64,000 nt of DNA from NCBI RefSeq assembly GCF_002572525.1, contig NZ_PDBS01000001.1, forward strand, positions 3,844,001 to 3,908,000, read 5' to 3'. The DNA comes from Natrinema sp. CBA1119 (GTDB taxonomy: Archaea > Halobacteriota > Halobacteria > Halobacteriales > Natrialbaceae). This document shows positions 8,148-17,539 of the stretch, one piece after another (the first letter of the stretch is position 1; the number at the start of each line of letters is the position of its first letter). The notes under the pieces are model-generated. The model ran no database searches. It saw only the letters and a program-made list of their open reading frames with translations, and was not told the DNA's origin. The translations under genes were made by a program, and so were the position numbers.

Positions 8148-8918
8148 ATGTCTACCCGCTCACAACGCGGTGGCGGCGGTGGGCTCGTCGGCGCGATCAA
8201 GGCCGACGTTCGGCGGTTACACGGGGCCTGGATGGAGATCGTCTTCCCCAGGCAACGCGGCCGCGGTCACTCCGTCATGGGCAAGTGGAAGCCCGAGTCC
8301 CTCCCGCAGAAGATCGGCTATCACGGCTGGAGCGTGCTCGGGGTCATCGGCTTGCTCTTCCTCTATCCGCTAACTGTACTCGGTCTCGGAACCCGCTTCT
8401 ACGCGGCGAAACTCGACTCGACCAGGACCAGACTGGGCATCGTCGGCGTTACCGGCGTCGCACTGCTCGGCTGGGGGCTGCTGACGATCGCCTGGGGCGC
8501 GATGTCGTATATGGAACAGGTCGATATCCCCCTCGAGGCGGTCCTCGCGGTCGCAGCGGCGAGTGGCGTCGCGACGGTTTCGACCGCCCTCGCCGCGACA
8601 TTCTCGAAGGTCGGCGGCCGCGGCACGACGGCCGTCCTCGCGTATCCGTTCGCGATGACAGCGCTGTTCCTCCCGCCCGTCGTCGCCGCGCTCGTCACGC
8701 CGTCGCTGCATCCCTACGTCCTCGACCCGAGCTACGACTTCGCCGTCTGGGCGCTCGACAACGTGCTGTTCGTCGGCGGTCTGAGCGACTATCTGCGCGA
8801 CAATTACACGCTCGAGGGGCCGGCCTACGCCGCGATGTGGGTCGGGATCTCGTTCCCGCTGGGCTGGTTCCTCGGGACCGTCGTGGCACTGGCGAATCTG
8901 GTTCGTCCGTCGCAGTAG
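8148..8918 (+). CDS. Haloarchaeal multi-pass membrane protein
   Basis: A 256-residue protein with a basic cytoplasmic N-terminus (about 60 residues, rich in R, G and K) and then five or so hydrophobic segments, the first near 62-82 (V-L-G-V-I-G-L-L-F-L-Y-P), the last near 230-250. There is no recognisable catalytic motif or transporter family. Similar-looking proteins are restricted to halophilic archaea as far as I can tell. A TATA-like box lies 27 bases before the ATG. Confidence 0.8.
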   Translation: MSTRSQRGGGGGLVGAIKADVRRLHGAWMEIVFPRQRGRGHSVMGKWKPESLPQKIGYHGWSVLGVIGLLFLYPLTVLGLGTRFYAAKLDSTRTRLGIVGVTGVALLGWGLLTIAWGAMSYMEQVDIPLEAVLAVAAASGVATVSTALAATFSKVGGRGTTAVLAYPFAMTALFLPPVVAALVTPSLHPYVLDPSYDFAVWALDNVLFVGGLSDYLRDNYTLEGPAYAAMWVGISFPLGWFLGTVVALANLVRPSQ

Positions 8919-9009
8919 TTCGGTCGCCGTCTCTCATTCACCGTTCAATCTTCGTGAACGGACTGCCGATTCCCGATACCATTAGTTATCGGACTCCCAA
9001 TCACAGCAC

Positions 9010-9204
9010 ATGGAGTTCGATCTTCCCACGACCGCTGCCGCGTTTATCGCCGTCATCGCAATCGGCGTCGTTAGCCTAATCGCCGCGCCGATGATGGGGA
9101 TGGACACCGTACTGATGATGGTCGCACCGTCGATGATCGTCTTCGGACTCATCATGCTGGGACTCGGGATCAAACACGGCGAGTACCGTACGGCCGGCCG
9201 ATAG
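9010..9204 (+). CDS. Small two-helix membrane protein
   Basis: A 64-residue protein made almost wholly of two hydrophobic helices (about 7-28 and 33-54), with M-M-G-M-D-T between them and a charged tail K-H-G-E-Y-R. It resembles short conserved haloarchaeal membrane proteins of unknown function. It stands alone and is convergent with the PAPS-reductase-family gene. Confidence 0.75.
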   Translation: MEFDLPTTAAAFIAVIAIGVVSLIAAPMMGMDTVLMMVAPSMIVFGLIMLGLGIKHGEYRTAGR

Positions 9205-9341
9205 TATCGGACGGGAAATCTCTCGAGACGAACGATCTCGTCGATTGCGGGAGAGACGGCTCGTATTGCCACTCCTTCGAGCGAACGAAAACCGAGAAAA
9301 TCGGTAGTTGCGTGTCAGTCAGTGGCCGACGGCGAGGCGGC

Positions 9342-10313
9342 CTACATGTAGCCCAGATCGCGCAGGCGCTCCATCAGGTCCTCTTTGTCCTGGGCGCGGC
9401 CCGCGCGCTCGGTGGTCCCCTCGAGGTCCTGCAGCCAGGCGGGATCCTCGTTGGCCTTCTCCGTGCTGACTTCGCTGCCCAGCGAGCGGAAGCCGGCGAA
9501 GTATTTCGGCGAAATCGGGATGTCGTCCTGTTCGACGCCCTCGGGGAGGTCGGTGTCACTTTCGGGGACGTAGCCTTCCTCGGGGAAGTTCTCGACCGTG
9601 TCCGGGACCACGAAGTTCCAGAAGGCCTGCCACACGGCAGCCTCGTCGAACTGCAGGATGGGCTGGATGCGGTCGTGTGGCGGGTAGATGTCCGGATCGT
9701 GGCGCGGCGAGAAGAACGTCTCGTCGGCGCGGGCCTCCTGTTCGTCCCAGCGGACGCCGGAGATGACGCCGTCGATATCGTACTCCTCGAGCGCGTCGTT
9801 GAGCGCGACCGTCTTCAGCAGGTGGTTGCCGACGTAGGTGTCGAGCAGGAAGGGGAACGTGTCCTCCTCGTACTCGAGGATGTTCTCGACGTGGTGTTGG
9901 TTGTGCTCGGAGAGTTCCGAGATGTCGATGTCGTCGCCGGGCTCGAGGCCGCGTTCGTCGACGTACTCGCCGACGTCCTCGTTGCGCGCGTAGATGACCT
10001 CGAGGTCCCACTCGTCGGCCCAGTGGTCGACGAAGTCGTGGATCTCGTCGAAGTGCTGGTAGTGGTCGATGAAGACCGCCGGCGGTACCTCGAGATCGAA
10101 TCGGTCGGCGACCTCCTTGATGAAGTACAGCGTGAGCGTCGAGTCCTTGCCACCGGTCCACATGACCGCCGGGTTCTCGTACTCTTCTAAGCCCTCGCGG
10201 GTGACCTCGATCGCTTTCTCGATCTTGTCCTGAATGTGGGGATACGCCTCGGGATCTTCGCCGTCGCCGTCGGAATAGTCGACGTTCACGTAGTCGGGGA
10301 AGTTCTCAGCCAT
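9342..10313 (-). CDS. PAPS reductase/ATP sulfurylase-type PP-loop protein
   Basis: A 323-residue protein of the PAPS reductase / CysD superfamily. The PP-loop W-T-G-G-K-D-S-T-L lies at about 52-60. Downstream are R-W-D-E-Q-E-A-R and R-I-Q-P-I-L-Q-F-D, typical of the family's nucleotide-binding core. I see no CysH C-terminal cysteine motif, so it may be a CysD-like adenylyltransferase or another sulfur-transfer enzyme rather than a true PAPS reductase. The ATG at 10313 was chosen because the upstream extension is not protein-like. No other sulfate-assimilation genes adjoin. Confidence 0.88.
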   Translation of the reverse strand: MAENFPDYVNVDYSDGDGEDPEAYPHIQDKIEKAIEVTREGLEEYENPAVMWTGGKDSTLTLYFIKEVADRFDLEVPPAVFIDHYQHFDEIHDFVDHWADEWDLEVIYARNEDVGEYVDERGLEPGDDIDISELSEHNQHHVENILEYEEDTFPFLLDTYVGNHLLKTVALNDALEEYDIDGVISGVRWDEQEARADETFFSPRHDPDIYPPHDRIQPILQFDEAAVWQAFWNFVVPDTVENFPEEGYVPESDTDLPEGVEQDDIPISPKYFAGFRSLGSEVSTEKANEDPAWLQDLEGTTERAGRAQDKEDLMERLRDLGYM

Positions 10314-10741
10314 CTCGTAATTAGATATAATTAGGAGGTGTAAATCCTTTGGGTCGCCGGAAAACTCTGTCGGCATCCCGGACCGCGTGGGTCGTCGCGG
10401 GTCAATCGACAGCGATGCGTCGATGCGGGAGATCGTACACCGTGTTTTTGTACTCCGACGGGGACTCGAGTCGGGTGGCGAAACGGGGCATAATGTCGGA
10501 AGTGGCGGCAATTATTGTCCTCCAACGGCACGGACCGTCTGAGCGGCGAACAGCCACGAACGCCCGATTCGTCGCCCAGTCTATTCGCGATCGGTTGATG
10601 GGCCGAACGTATACAGATTGGTCGAAGAAGAGGACGAACAGGGTTTAATCGTATCGATGTGATCGCGAATATTTCCTTCCGCGAAAAATTCTTGTATGAT
10701 GTTCACGGAGGATGGTGTGTGAGTAAGTAGCAAGACAATGT
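10314..10741. other. Intergenic region, no gene seen
   Basis: About 430 bases between divergent genes. It should contain both promoters. The plus-strand open frame here has no family similarity or haloarchaeal-like composition, and I reject it as a gene. Confidence 0.5.
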
Positions 10742-11914
10742 GTGGTACGTGAACTGAACGGCCCAGCGATCCCCCGAGTCAAAATCGCAACCGAGACAAC
10801 TGTGGTAGCACACGAATCCGAACCGATACGACGGAGCATCGAAGTCGAGTACTGGGTGATCGACGATGAGGGACGACTGATCGAACCCGGAGAACTCGTC
10901 GACGCGTCGGCGGGTGCCGAACGGGAGTTCGTCGAACCATTGCTCGAGATCAAAACGACACCGTGTGAGACGACGGCGGAGCTGCGCGACGAGCTATTCG
11001 ACCGGGTCGAGAGTGTCGTGCGACGTGCCGACGAACTCGACCGGGGACTCGTCCCGCTCGCGACGCCGATACACGCCGGCGAGATTCCGGACCGCGCGAG
11101 CGACAGGACGCGAATCCAGGACCGCGTCATCGGCGACGATTTCGAGTACGTCCGACACTGTGCGGGAACCCATATCCACGTCGAACAACAACCGGGACGC
11201 GAGATTGACCAGCTGAACGCGCTCATCGCACTCGATCCCGCACTGGCGCTGGCGAACTCCTCGCCGTATTTCCGGGGTCGAAACCTGGCCGTCGGGGCTC
11301 GATCGAAACTCTACCGCTGGATGGCGTACGACGGCGTCCCTCACCAGGGTCGGCTGTGGCCCTACGTCAACGATGCCGAGGAGTGGACCCGGCGTCTCGA
11401 GCGGCGATACGAGGATTTCGTGACGGCGGCCATCGAGGCGGGAGCCGACCGCGCGACGATCGAGTCGAACTTCGATCCCGAAAGCGCGGTGTGGACGCCC
11501 GTTCAGCTCCGCGACACGTTCGGGACCGTCGAGTGGCGCTCGCCCGACGCTGCCCTTCCGAGTCAGATCATCCAATTGGCCGATCGAGTGGCCGAAATCG
11601 TCGGTCATCTCGGCGACGCCGACGTGCGAATCGAGGGGAGGACCGGCTCCGTGACCGAGGACGCGATCGTCCTCCCGGAGTTCGACGCGGTCATCGAGTA
11701 CGTCAACGCCGCGATCCGAGAGGGTGTCGCGTCGGACGCGGTATGGTCCTACCTCGATCGGATGGGGTTTGACATCGCCGCCTACGAGCCCGTATCACAC
11801 GAAATCGACGGGCTTGGACCAGTTTGCCCCGCGGACGCGCGCCGGTTTCGGCTCGACCACGCCGAGCGCCTCGAGCGGGACGTTCGACAGGCCAGTCCGA
11901 TCACCGGCGACTGA
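10742..11914 (+). CDS. GCS2-family glutamate-cysteine-ligase-like protein
   Basis: A 390-residue member of the carboxylate-amine ligase (GCS2) family. The N-terminal motif R-R-S-I-E-V-E-Y-W-V-I-D-D-E-G (about 30-44) corresponds to the ATP/metal-binding I-E-x-E of gamma-glutamylcysteine ligases, and C-A-G-T-H-I-H-V-E near 140-148 matches the conserved histidines. It is a paralogue of GshA at 29,725 and so may ligate glutamate to an amine other than cysteine. The GTG at 10742 is the longest start; another GTG near 10801 is possible. It precedes an SDR gene on the same strand by about 100 bases. Confidence 0.85.
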   Translation: MVRELNGPAIPRVKIATETTVVAHESEPIRRSIEVEYWVIDDEGRLIEPGELVDASAGAEREFVEPLLEIKTTPCETTAELRDELFDRVESVVRRADELDRGLVPLATPIHAGEIPDRASDRTRIQDRVIGDDFEYVRHCAGTHIHVEQQPGREIDQLNALIALDPALALANSSPYFRGRNLAVGARSKLYRWMAYDGVPHQGRLWPYVNDAEEWTRRLERRYEDFVTAAIEAGADRATIESNFDPESAVWTPVQLRDTFGTVEWRSPDAALPSQIIQLADRVAEIVGHLGDADVRIEGRTGSVTEDAIVLPEFDAVIEYVNAAIREGVASDAVWSYLDRMGFDIAAYEPVSHEIDGLGPVCPADARRFRLDHAERLERDVRQASPITGD

Positions 11915-12015
11915 CGATCCACGGCGGACGATCGGTCGCCGACATCTCGCTTCGATCGACTCGAGCGGGCGTTCACTGGGGAACGTATTACTCCGTGGAT
12001 ACCGACGATCACTCC

Positions 12016-12756
12016 ATGACGACTCTCACCGACGAGACGATCATCGTGACCGGCGCGAGCAAGGGACTGGGACGTTCGATGGCGCTACACCTCTCGGAAC
12101 TCGGGGCGAACGTCGTCCTCGTGGCCCGCAGCGAAGACGACCTCGAGGCCGTGGCCGACGCAGCAGACGGCGAGACGCTGGTCGCGCCGGCGGACGTTCG
12201 CGACGCCGATGCCGTCGACCGCGTCGTCGAGTCGACGCTCGATCGCTTCGGCGGGATCGATACGCTGATCAACAACGCCGGGATCTCGGGGCTCAGTTTC
12301 GGCGAGGAGCGCCGGTCACTGGTCGAGACGAGCGAAGACGAGTGGGACCGGATTATGGACGTCAACGTGAAAGGTGTCTATCTGTTCACGAAACACGTCC
12401 TCGAGGCAATGCTCGAGAGGGGACAGAAGTCGGGACAGATCATCAACGTCTCTTCCGGCCTCGGTCGCTACGCAATTCCGGACGCCGCAGCGTACATCAC
12501 GTCGAAGTGGGGCCTCGAGGGGTTCACGCAGGGAGTCGCACTCGAGGTCGAGGATGATGGAATTACCGTCAACGCGATCGACCCCGGCGGTCGGGTGAAC
12601 ACGCGGATCTGGGAACATCTCCCCGACGACGAACGCCAGGAGATCCTGCAACCCGACGTGATGGATGACGCCGCGGCGTTACTGGCCGCGCAGGGACCGG
12701 ACGGCGTCACCGGCGAGTCGATGACCGCCGCGGAGTGGGAAGACCGACTCGAGTGA
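12016..12756 (+). CDS. Short-chain dehydrogenase/reductase
   Basis: A 246-residue classical SDR. The cofactor motif T-G-A-S-K-G-L-G is at about 11-18, N-N-A-G at about 86-89, and the catalytic Y-I-T-S-K near 156-160, with the preceding serine in N-V-S-S-G. The fold binds NAD(P)H and reduces a ketone or oxidises an alcohol; the substrate is unknown. The ATG at 12016 fits the fold, while the longer frame from 11824 overlaps the preceding gene. Confidence 0.92.
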   Translation: MTTLTDETIIVTGASKGLGRSMALHLSELGANVVLVARSEDDLEAVADAADGETLVAPADVRDADAVDRVVESTLDRFGGIDTLINNAGISGLSFGEERRSLVETSEDEWDRIMDVNVKGVYLFTKHVLEAMLERGQKSGQIINVSSGLGRYAIPDAAAYITSKWGLEGFTQGVALEVEDDGITVNAIDPGGRVNTRIWEHLPDDERQEILQPDVMDDAAALLAAQGPDGVTGESMTAAEWEDRLE

Positions 12757-12786
12757 CGAGCGAAAAGGGCTACGACGGACCTATCG

Positions 12787-13113
12787 TCAGGACGACTCGA
12801 ACCGGTGTTGACAGCCGCGACAGTACGTCACGCCCGCTCGATTCGCCGCTCCACACGCGGGACACCGAACCGTCGACGAGCCGTCGGCCTCGACGCCAAT
12901 CTCGTTCGCTAACACGGCGAGTACGTCGTCGTGCTCCGCGATGTCGTGAGCGTCGTCGCGGCCTCGCGTCCGCGCCCACTCGGTAATGAGATCGTCGTCC
13001 CGCAGTCGCTCGAGCCCCCGGACCAATCCCAGAAAACACAGCGTCGGGGCGATCATCACGAAGACCGCCACGGCGAGGCGACCGAGGAGCGCGTACGGGC
13101 CCGGATCGTCCAT
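12787..13113 (-). CDS. Membrane-anchored zinc-ribbon protein
   Basis: A 108-residue protein with one or two hydrophobic segments at the N-terminus (about 10-32, V-A-V-F-V-M-I-A-P-T-L-C), an acidic linker and a C-terminal zinc ribbon with C-P-A-C (about 84-87) and C-R-G-C (about 98-101). This layout, a membrane anchor plus a cytoplasmic ribbon, is frequent in haloarchaea. Function unknown. It is convergent with the SDR gene. Confidence 0.78.
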   Translation of the reverse strand: MDDPGPYALLGRLAVAVFVMIAPTLCFLGLVRGLERLRDDDLITEWARTRGRDDAHDIAEHDDVLAVLANEIGVEADGSSTVRCPACGAANRAGVTYCRGCQHRFESS

Positions 13114-13259
13114 ACTCGTCGTTCGCCATCGGGATTACAAACGTCTATCGCCGGCCGGATGGCCGCAGCAGGCGGACTCCTCCTGACCCACCGGGCTTCG
13201 CGTCACCGGCGTCCGGCTACGGTGTCCGATTGCGGTGTCCGTATATCGCGCGAGAACAC

Positions 13260-14543
13260 TCACGCGGCGGGGACGACGCGGAAGACCCCGCCCCCGCCGG
13301 TGCCCGTGCCGAGCGCGTACACCTCTCCCCGATCGTCGCGACTGAATGAGAGCAGTCGCTCGAGGGTCGTCTCGCCGTCGATCTCGAGGACGGTGGTCGG
13401 CCACAGTCCGTCGCCGTCATCGGGTCGAGTGGCGGCGAACAGCCGCCCTTCGGGCAGGAAGTCGCCGAAGACGTACGTGCCCTCCAGGGCCGGGAGCGTC
13501 GAACCCCGGTAGACGTAGCCGCCGATGACCGACACGCCGCTGACCGCCGATTCCGTCGGCGGATGCGGATACTCGATGATCGGATCGCGGAACGGCTCAC
13601 CGCCGCCGCCGTCGCGTTCGGCGGAGCGGTTCGGACAGGTCTCCTCCCGATAGCAGTGGGTCCCCTCTCTGACGTTCCAACCGTAGTTCCCGCCCTTCTC
13701 GAGGCGGTTGACCTCTTCGTAGTCGCTCTCGCCGACGTCCGCGACGAAGCAGTCGCCGTCGTCGAACGAGAGCCGCCAGGGGTTCCGAAAGCCCCACGCG
13801 TAGTACTCGTCGAGGCCCGTCCGTCCAACGAGCGGGTTGTCGTCGGGGACGGCGTACGCTCGATCGGCCGTCCGATCGTCGACGTCGAGTCGCAGGACGC
13901 TACCCAGAAAGTCCGTCGTGACATCTTGACCGCCGCCGCCTCCGCCGCCGCCCGCGCCGATGCCGACGTAAAGGAACCCGTCCGGTCCGAACGCGAGATC
14001 GCCCCCGTTGTGGAAGTCCGCCGGTTGGGGGATCTCGAGGACGACGCGGCCGGTGTCTCGGCGAACCCTCCTTCCGTCGTCGGTCGCTCGGAACGACGCG
14101 AGGATCCCCGTGTGGTCGAAATCCGCCGGCGTTCCAGACTGACGCGGTGCGCTGAAGTGGACGAACAGCCGGCGGTTCTCGGCGAAATCCGGATGGAGTG
14201 TCATGCCCAGTAGCCCGCGTTCGCCACCGGTGCGGACGGTGTCGCGCAGGTCGAGAAACGGCTCGTCGCGGAGCCCGTCCGATTCGTGAGCAAAAATACG
14301 GCCACCGCGATCGGCGACGTATCGACGATCCGCTCCGGGGGCGAACTCGAGGCCCACTGGCATCCCCAGTCCGTCGACTAGCGTCTCGAGGCCGACCGCG
14401 TTCGGGACTCGATCGATCGCGTCCAGTGCGTTCGGCGCCGTGGCATCGTCGGCTCGAGACCGTTTCGCGAAGCCGGCGAGACCCGTCGTCGCGCCGGCGA
14501 CCGCATTCGTCAGGAATCGCCGTCGGCTGGTGCGGGGTTCCAT
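13260..14543 (-). CDS. PQQ-dependent sugar (aldose) dehydrogenase, Tat-exported
   Basis: A 427-residue soluble glucose/aldose dehydrogenase-type beta-propeller. The N-terminus has the Tat motif S-R-R-R-F-L and a hydrophobic stretch, so the folded enzyme is exported. Family motifs include G-M-P-V-G-L-E-F-A-P, G-L-L-G-M-T-L-H-P-D-F, F-H-N-G-G-D-L-A-F-G-P-D-G and W-G-F-R-N-P-W-R. Family members use PQQ and calcium to oxidise sugars outside the cell. A run of glycines near residue 200 is expanded. The longer frame to 14720 adds no signal, so the ATG at 14543 is preferred. Confidence 0.9.
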   Translation of the reverse strand: MEPRTSRRRFLTNAVAGATTGLAGFAKRSRADDATAPNALDAIDRVPNAVGLETLVDGLGMPVGLEFAPGADRRYVADRGGRIFAHESDGLRDEPFLDLRDTVRTGGERGLLGMTLHPDFAENRRLFVHFSAPRQSGTPADFDHTGILASFRATDDGRRVRRDTGRVVLEIPQPADFHNGGDLAFGPDGFLYVGIGAGGGGGGGGQDVTTDFLGSVLRLDVDDRTADRAYAVPDDNPLVGRTGLDEYYAWGFRNPWRLSFDDGDCFVADVGESDYEEVNRLEKGGNYGWNVREGTHCYREETCPNRSAERDGGGGEPFRDPIIEYPHPPTESAVSGVSVIGGYVYRGSTLPALEGTYVFGDFLPEGRLFAATRPDDGDGLWPTTVLEIDGETTLERLLSFSRDDRGEVYALGTGTGGGGVFRVVPAA

Positions 14544-14780
14544 GGAGGGGGTCGTACAGGCTCGAGGAGGATATAGACCTATTCGGTCGCGATGAACGCT
14601 GTTCGAAATTGGAGATTTAGGATCGCGTTGCCGAGGCGTCGGTGACCGCGCCGCTAGTCGTCGATGAGTCGGGGCGAGCGATCGGTTCCCGCTTCGTTCA
14701 TACGGGCCGTTGTAAGTCATTTCCGAAGCAACCTCGAACCGTCCTGCGGTTGCTCTGGGTAATCGTTACAACAGACCGTA

Positions 14781-15365
14781 TCAGTCCGTGATGAACTTGT
14801 TGTCCCGCCAGTTGACGCCGCCCTCACCCGAGCCGTGATCGCGGGGCCCTTCGACGACTTCGATGTCGGCAGGGCGGGGTTCGCCGTCGACGATCCGGGT
14901 CGCATCGAGGTCGCCGTTGCGCTCCGAAATTGCGGTTAGGGTGCCCTTCTCGGCCGCTTCGGCGATCTCACAGAGAACGAGGAACATTTCGTATTGCAAC
15001 AGCGAGTTCTGGAGGACGGTCTCTCGGTCGCCCTTGAAGGCGGCGAACTCGACGAGTTCGGATTCGATCTCTTCTTCTTCCTCTTCGTCCCAGCTGAAGG
15101 ACTTCTGTCGCCGCTCGTCGGGATCTTCCTCATAGACCCGATTTTCCGTGACGCTGGCCTTGAGCTGTGCCGTCGGCGTGTACTTACTGACGGACTGGTC
15201 CTCGGCGACGGCCTTGAGGATGAGCGTATTGTTCCGTCGCGTGATTTCGACGTCGTTGATCCCGTCAGGGTACTTCGCCTCGTCGATATGCTCGCGAAGG
15301 TCTTCGAGGGGCAGTTCGAGTGTCGAGTGCAGCCGATATACGTGTCTGGATTCCTCTGTTGACAT
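14781..15365 (-). CDS. Conserved haloarchaeal protein, unknown function
   Basis: A 194-residue acidic protein. The N-terminal half (R-H-V-Y-R-L-H-S-T-L-E-L-P, then D-V-E-I-T-R-R-N-N-T-L-I-L-K-A) looks like an alpha/beta domain. A polyglutamate patch near 95-105 separates it from a mostly helical C-terminal half. I recognise it as a halophile-restricted family of unknown role. It stands alone upstream of the sugar dehydrogenase gene on the same strand. Confidence 0.8.
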   Translation of the reverse strand: MSTEESRHVYRLHSTLELPLEDLREHIDEAKYPDGINDVEITRRNNTLILKAVAEDQSVSKYTPTAQLKASVTENRVYEEDPDERRQKSFSWDEEEEEEIESELVEFAAFKGDRETVLQNSLLQYEMFLVLCEIAEAAEKGTLTAISERNGDLDATRIVDGEPRPADIEVVEGPRDHGSGEGGVNWRDNKFITD

Positions 15366-15484
15366 TGTGGGGAAGGTGTGTACGGCGATAGTCGTGATCG
15401 TCTAGTACGAGGGCGTGACTTATATGACCTGCTATTAAATGTGTGAAATATCAAATTCAATGAATAAATGACGTATTCGTGTCG

Positions 15485-15829
15485 TTACGCGGCGTTGAGC
15501 GTCTCAGCGAGCTCATTACGCTCCTCGAGTTCCTCGAGGATGTCGGAGCCGCCGACGAATTCGCCATCGACGAACGTCTGCGGGATGGTCTCCCAGTCGC
15601 TGCGTTCGGACAGCGCCCGCCGGAACTCATCGAGCGACTCGAGAACGTCGACGGTTTCGAACTCGTCGCGGTGCTGGTCGAGCAGCCCGAGCGCCTTGCG
15701 GGAGTAGCCACACTGGGGCATCAGTTCGGTTCCCTTCATGAAGAGCACGACCTCGTTCTCTTCGAGCGCTTCGGCGACCTGCTCGTCGACTTCCTCCTGA
15801 TCGAGACCCTGGTTCGGTGGGAATTCCAT
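15485..15829 (-). CDS. Monothiol glutaredoxin-family protein
   Basis: A 114-residue glutaredoxin fold. The motif M-P-Q-C-G-Y-S-R-K-A puts the single active cysteine at residue 40; C-G-Y-S is the haloarchaeal version of the monothiol C-G-F-S. T-I-P-Q-T-F-V-D-G-E and G-G-S-D-I-L supply the glutathione-site-like TVP and GG motifs. Monothiol glutaredoxins carry [2Fe-2S] clusters and take part in iron-sulfur delivery. Haloarchaea use gamma-glutamylcysteine as low-molecular thiol, and the GshA that makes it is encoded at 29,725. Confidence 0.92.
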   Translation of the reverse strand: MEFPPNQGLDQEEVDEQVAEALEENEVVLFMKGTELMPQCGYSRKALGLLDQHRDEFETVDVLESLDEFRRALSERSDWETIPQTFVDGEFVGGSDILEELEERNELAETLNAA

Positions 15830-15910
15830 ACATACCTATACGGTAGTGTGGGGGATATGCCTTGCGCCATCGGCACTCTCGATGTTGGAACTGCGGCCTG
15901 CTGTGCGGGC

Positions 15911-16007
15911 GAATGGAGCAAGGGAGGAACGAAGCAAAGCAGGGACGGAGCAGAACAAGAACGGAGCAGAGCAGGGACGGAATAGGGGAGAAACGAAGGT
16001 GGGCAGG
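15911..16007. repeat. Purine-rich tract with imperfect short repeats
   Basis: Nearly 100 bases with almost no T on the plus strand, built from loosely repeated blocks such as AGCAGGGACGGA (twice) and AACGGAGCAGAG. It lies between two minus-strand genes, so the transcript is pyrimidine-rich here, and it may mark the 3' end of the desuccinylase-family mRNA. Confidence 0.5.
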
Positions 16008-16027
16008 TGTGTATCGTGGGTGCTGGC

Positions 16028-16825
16028 TCAGTCAGCCGTCGCGGGCGTCTCGAGCACGTCCACTTTCTCGGCGCTGTAGCCGAAGACGTTCCGGTAGCCG
16101 TTCGACGACATGAGGACCGGGTAAAACGACTCGTCGGCGACCTGCTTCTCGCCGTCGGCGGCAGCGAACGGCGCGCCGGCCTCGACCTCGGTGAAGTTCT
16201 CGACGAACACTTCGTAGGTGTCGGCCTGATCCTTGCGGATGACGTCGGTGAGCCGGTAGACCGGGAGGTCGCGGCGGACGGTGTCGCCGGGCAACGCGCC
16301 CACTGCGGTGAGGAACGATCGCGTCAGTCGGTCGGCGTTCTCGGCGGCCGTCTCCGACCCCTGCAGTCCGCACTCGACTTCGATGGTGTCGATCGCGGAG
16401 AAGAGTCGTCCCTCCGCGAAGTTACTCGTCTCGACCATCGCCGCGACGGGCAGTTGCGGGACGATATCTTTGGCCGTCTCGTTGACCCCGTTGACGATCG
16501 CGAAGGGGTCGGCGTGGCTCTGCGTGGAGTGCATCGAGAAGGTCAGACAGCCGTCGAGTTCGTCGACGAGTTCGTGTGCAAGCCGTCCCTCGTGCGTCGT
16601 CGCGTCCGGACTGCCAGGGAACGCGCGGTTGAGATCCTCGTCGACGAACCGCACCTGTCGCTCGAGCGCCGGTTCGTTGGCGACGATGAGTTTGACGGGC
16701 CGTTCGACGGTCGGGCGGTCGTCGAGAAGGCGTTCGATCGCCCGGACGCCACAGGGTTCGTCCCCGTGGACGCCCGCCACGACTGCGATTTCCGGCGTTC
16801 CCGACCCCAACTGTGCGACTCTCAT
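16028..16825 (-). CDS. Succinylglutamate desuccinylase/aspartoacylase family hydrolase
   Basis: A 265-residue zinc hydrolase of the M14-like AstE/AspA family. Zinc ligands are visible in G-V-H-G-D-E (H20, E23) and M-H-S-T (H99); the general base glutamate is probably in V-E-C-G. The family deacylates N-acyl amino acids or related amides, and the substrate is not predictable. A small C-terminal beta domain is present. The gene lies upstream of the glutaredoxin gene on the same strand, 200 bases away. Confidence 0.9.
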   Translation of the reverse strand: MRVAQLGSGTPEIAVVAGVHGDEPCGVRAIERLLDDRPTVERPVKLIVANEPALERQVRFVDEDLNRAFPGSPDATTHEGRLAHELVDELDGCLTFSMHSTQSHADPFAIVNGVNETAKDIVPQLPVAAMVETSNFAEGRLFSAIDTIEVECGLQGSETAAENADRLTRSFLTAVGALPGDTVRRDLPVYRLTDVIRKDQADTYEVFVENFTEVEAGAPFAAADGEKQVADESFYPVLMSSNGYRNVFGYSAEKVDVLETPATAD

Positions 16826-16950
16826 TACTAGTTAGTTCGGCTGAAAGGGGAAAGGCGATTCGGTCCTTCACAGCGTCGACCGATCGCGGATCGCGTCCGG
16901 TTCTTCGCTCGGAGAACCTGTCTGCGAGCCGTGATGCGATTTAATCCGCC

Positions 16951-17436
16951 TCACTCCTCGAGCGAGTCGGTGTATTCGTACTCGACGGCTCGAGCGGTCG
17001 GTCGCTCGTCGTCCAGCCGTATCCGCCAGTCGTCGATAGCAGCCGGTTCCTCGAGGGCGTTCGTGAGCGCGGTTCGGACCGCGAGCACGTCCACTCCGTA
17101 GTAGTCGCTCGGGACGCCACGGAGGTACTGCAGTGCCGTCTCGAAGAGGCTCCGCATGCCGTCGTCGTTCTCGAAATCGACGTGTTTGTAGGCTCCCGCA
17201 GCCACCTGGACCATCCCGTGACAGAACTTGCTCTCCGCGGTGCCGGCTCCGTAGTTGTACCATTCGGCCTCGAAACAGTCATGGGATTCGTGGTACGCGC
17301 CGTCGTTGAACAGCCGAACGCCGCAGTCGGTCGCCCGGCGGAGCGTCGCGTGCTCCCAGCGACCCGCGGACGGATCCCAGCCGGTCGGATTCCCAGCCGG
17401 CGGCTCGACGGTCGGGTCGCGTGTGTGGTCGTCCAT
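16951..17436 (-). CDS. DUF309 domain protein
   Basis: A 161-residue helical protein of the DUF309 family. The hallmark [17 protein letters not shown] (about 43-59) carries the conserved His/Glu residues, and [11 protein letters not shown] follows near 70-80. The family may bind metal; function is unknown. The frame continues upstream to 17529, but the start at 17436 fits the domain. It is divergent from the tiny ribbon protein at 17540. Confidence 0.85.
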   Translation of the reverse strand: MDDHTRDPTVEPPAGNPTGWDPSAGRWEHATLRRATDCGVRLFNDGAYHESHDCFEAEWYNYGAGTAESKFCHGMVQVAAGAYKHVDFENDDGMRSLFETALQYLRGVPSDYYGVDVLAVRTALTNALEEPAAIDDWRIRLDDERPTARAVEYEYTDSLEE

Positions 17437-17539
17437 AGTCGATGTCGGGGGCCGAGAGGCGGTAGTTCCGTCGGTTAGGCGACCCGTAGCGTGTGTAAGC
17501 ACCGTATTTATCACGGTAGGGTGCCTCATACCGAACTAG

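Noticed and set aside
9312-10190. Long plus-strand frame of 292 codons opposite the PAPS-reductase-family gene
   Set aside because: It is the mirror of a well-supported gene; its valine/aspartate-rich translation shows no family features.
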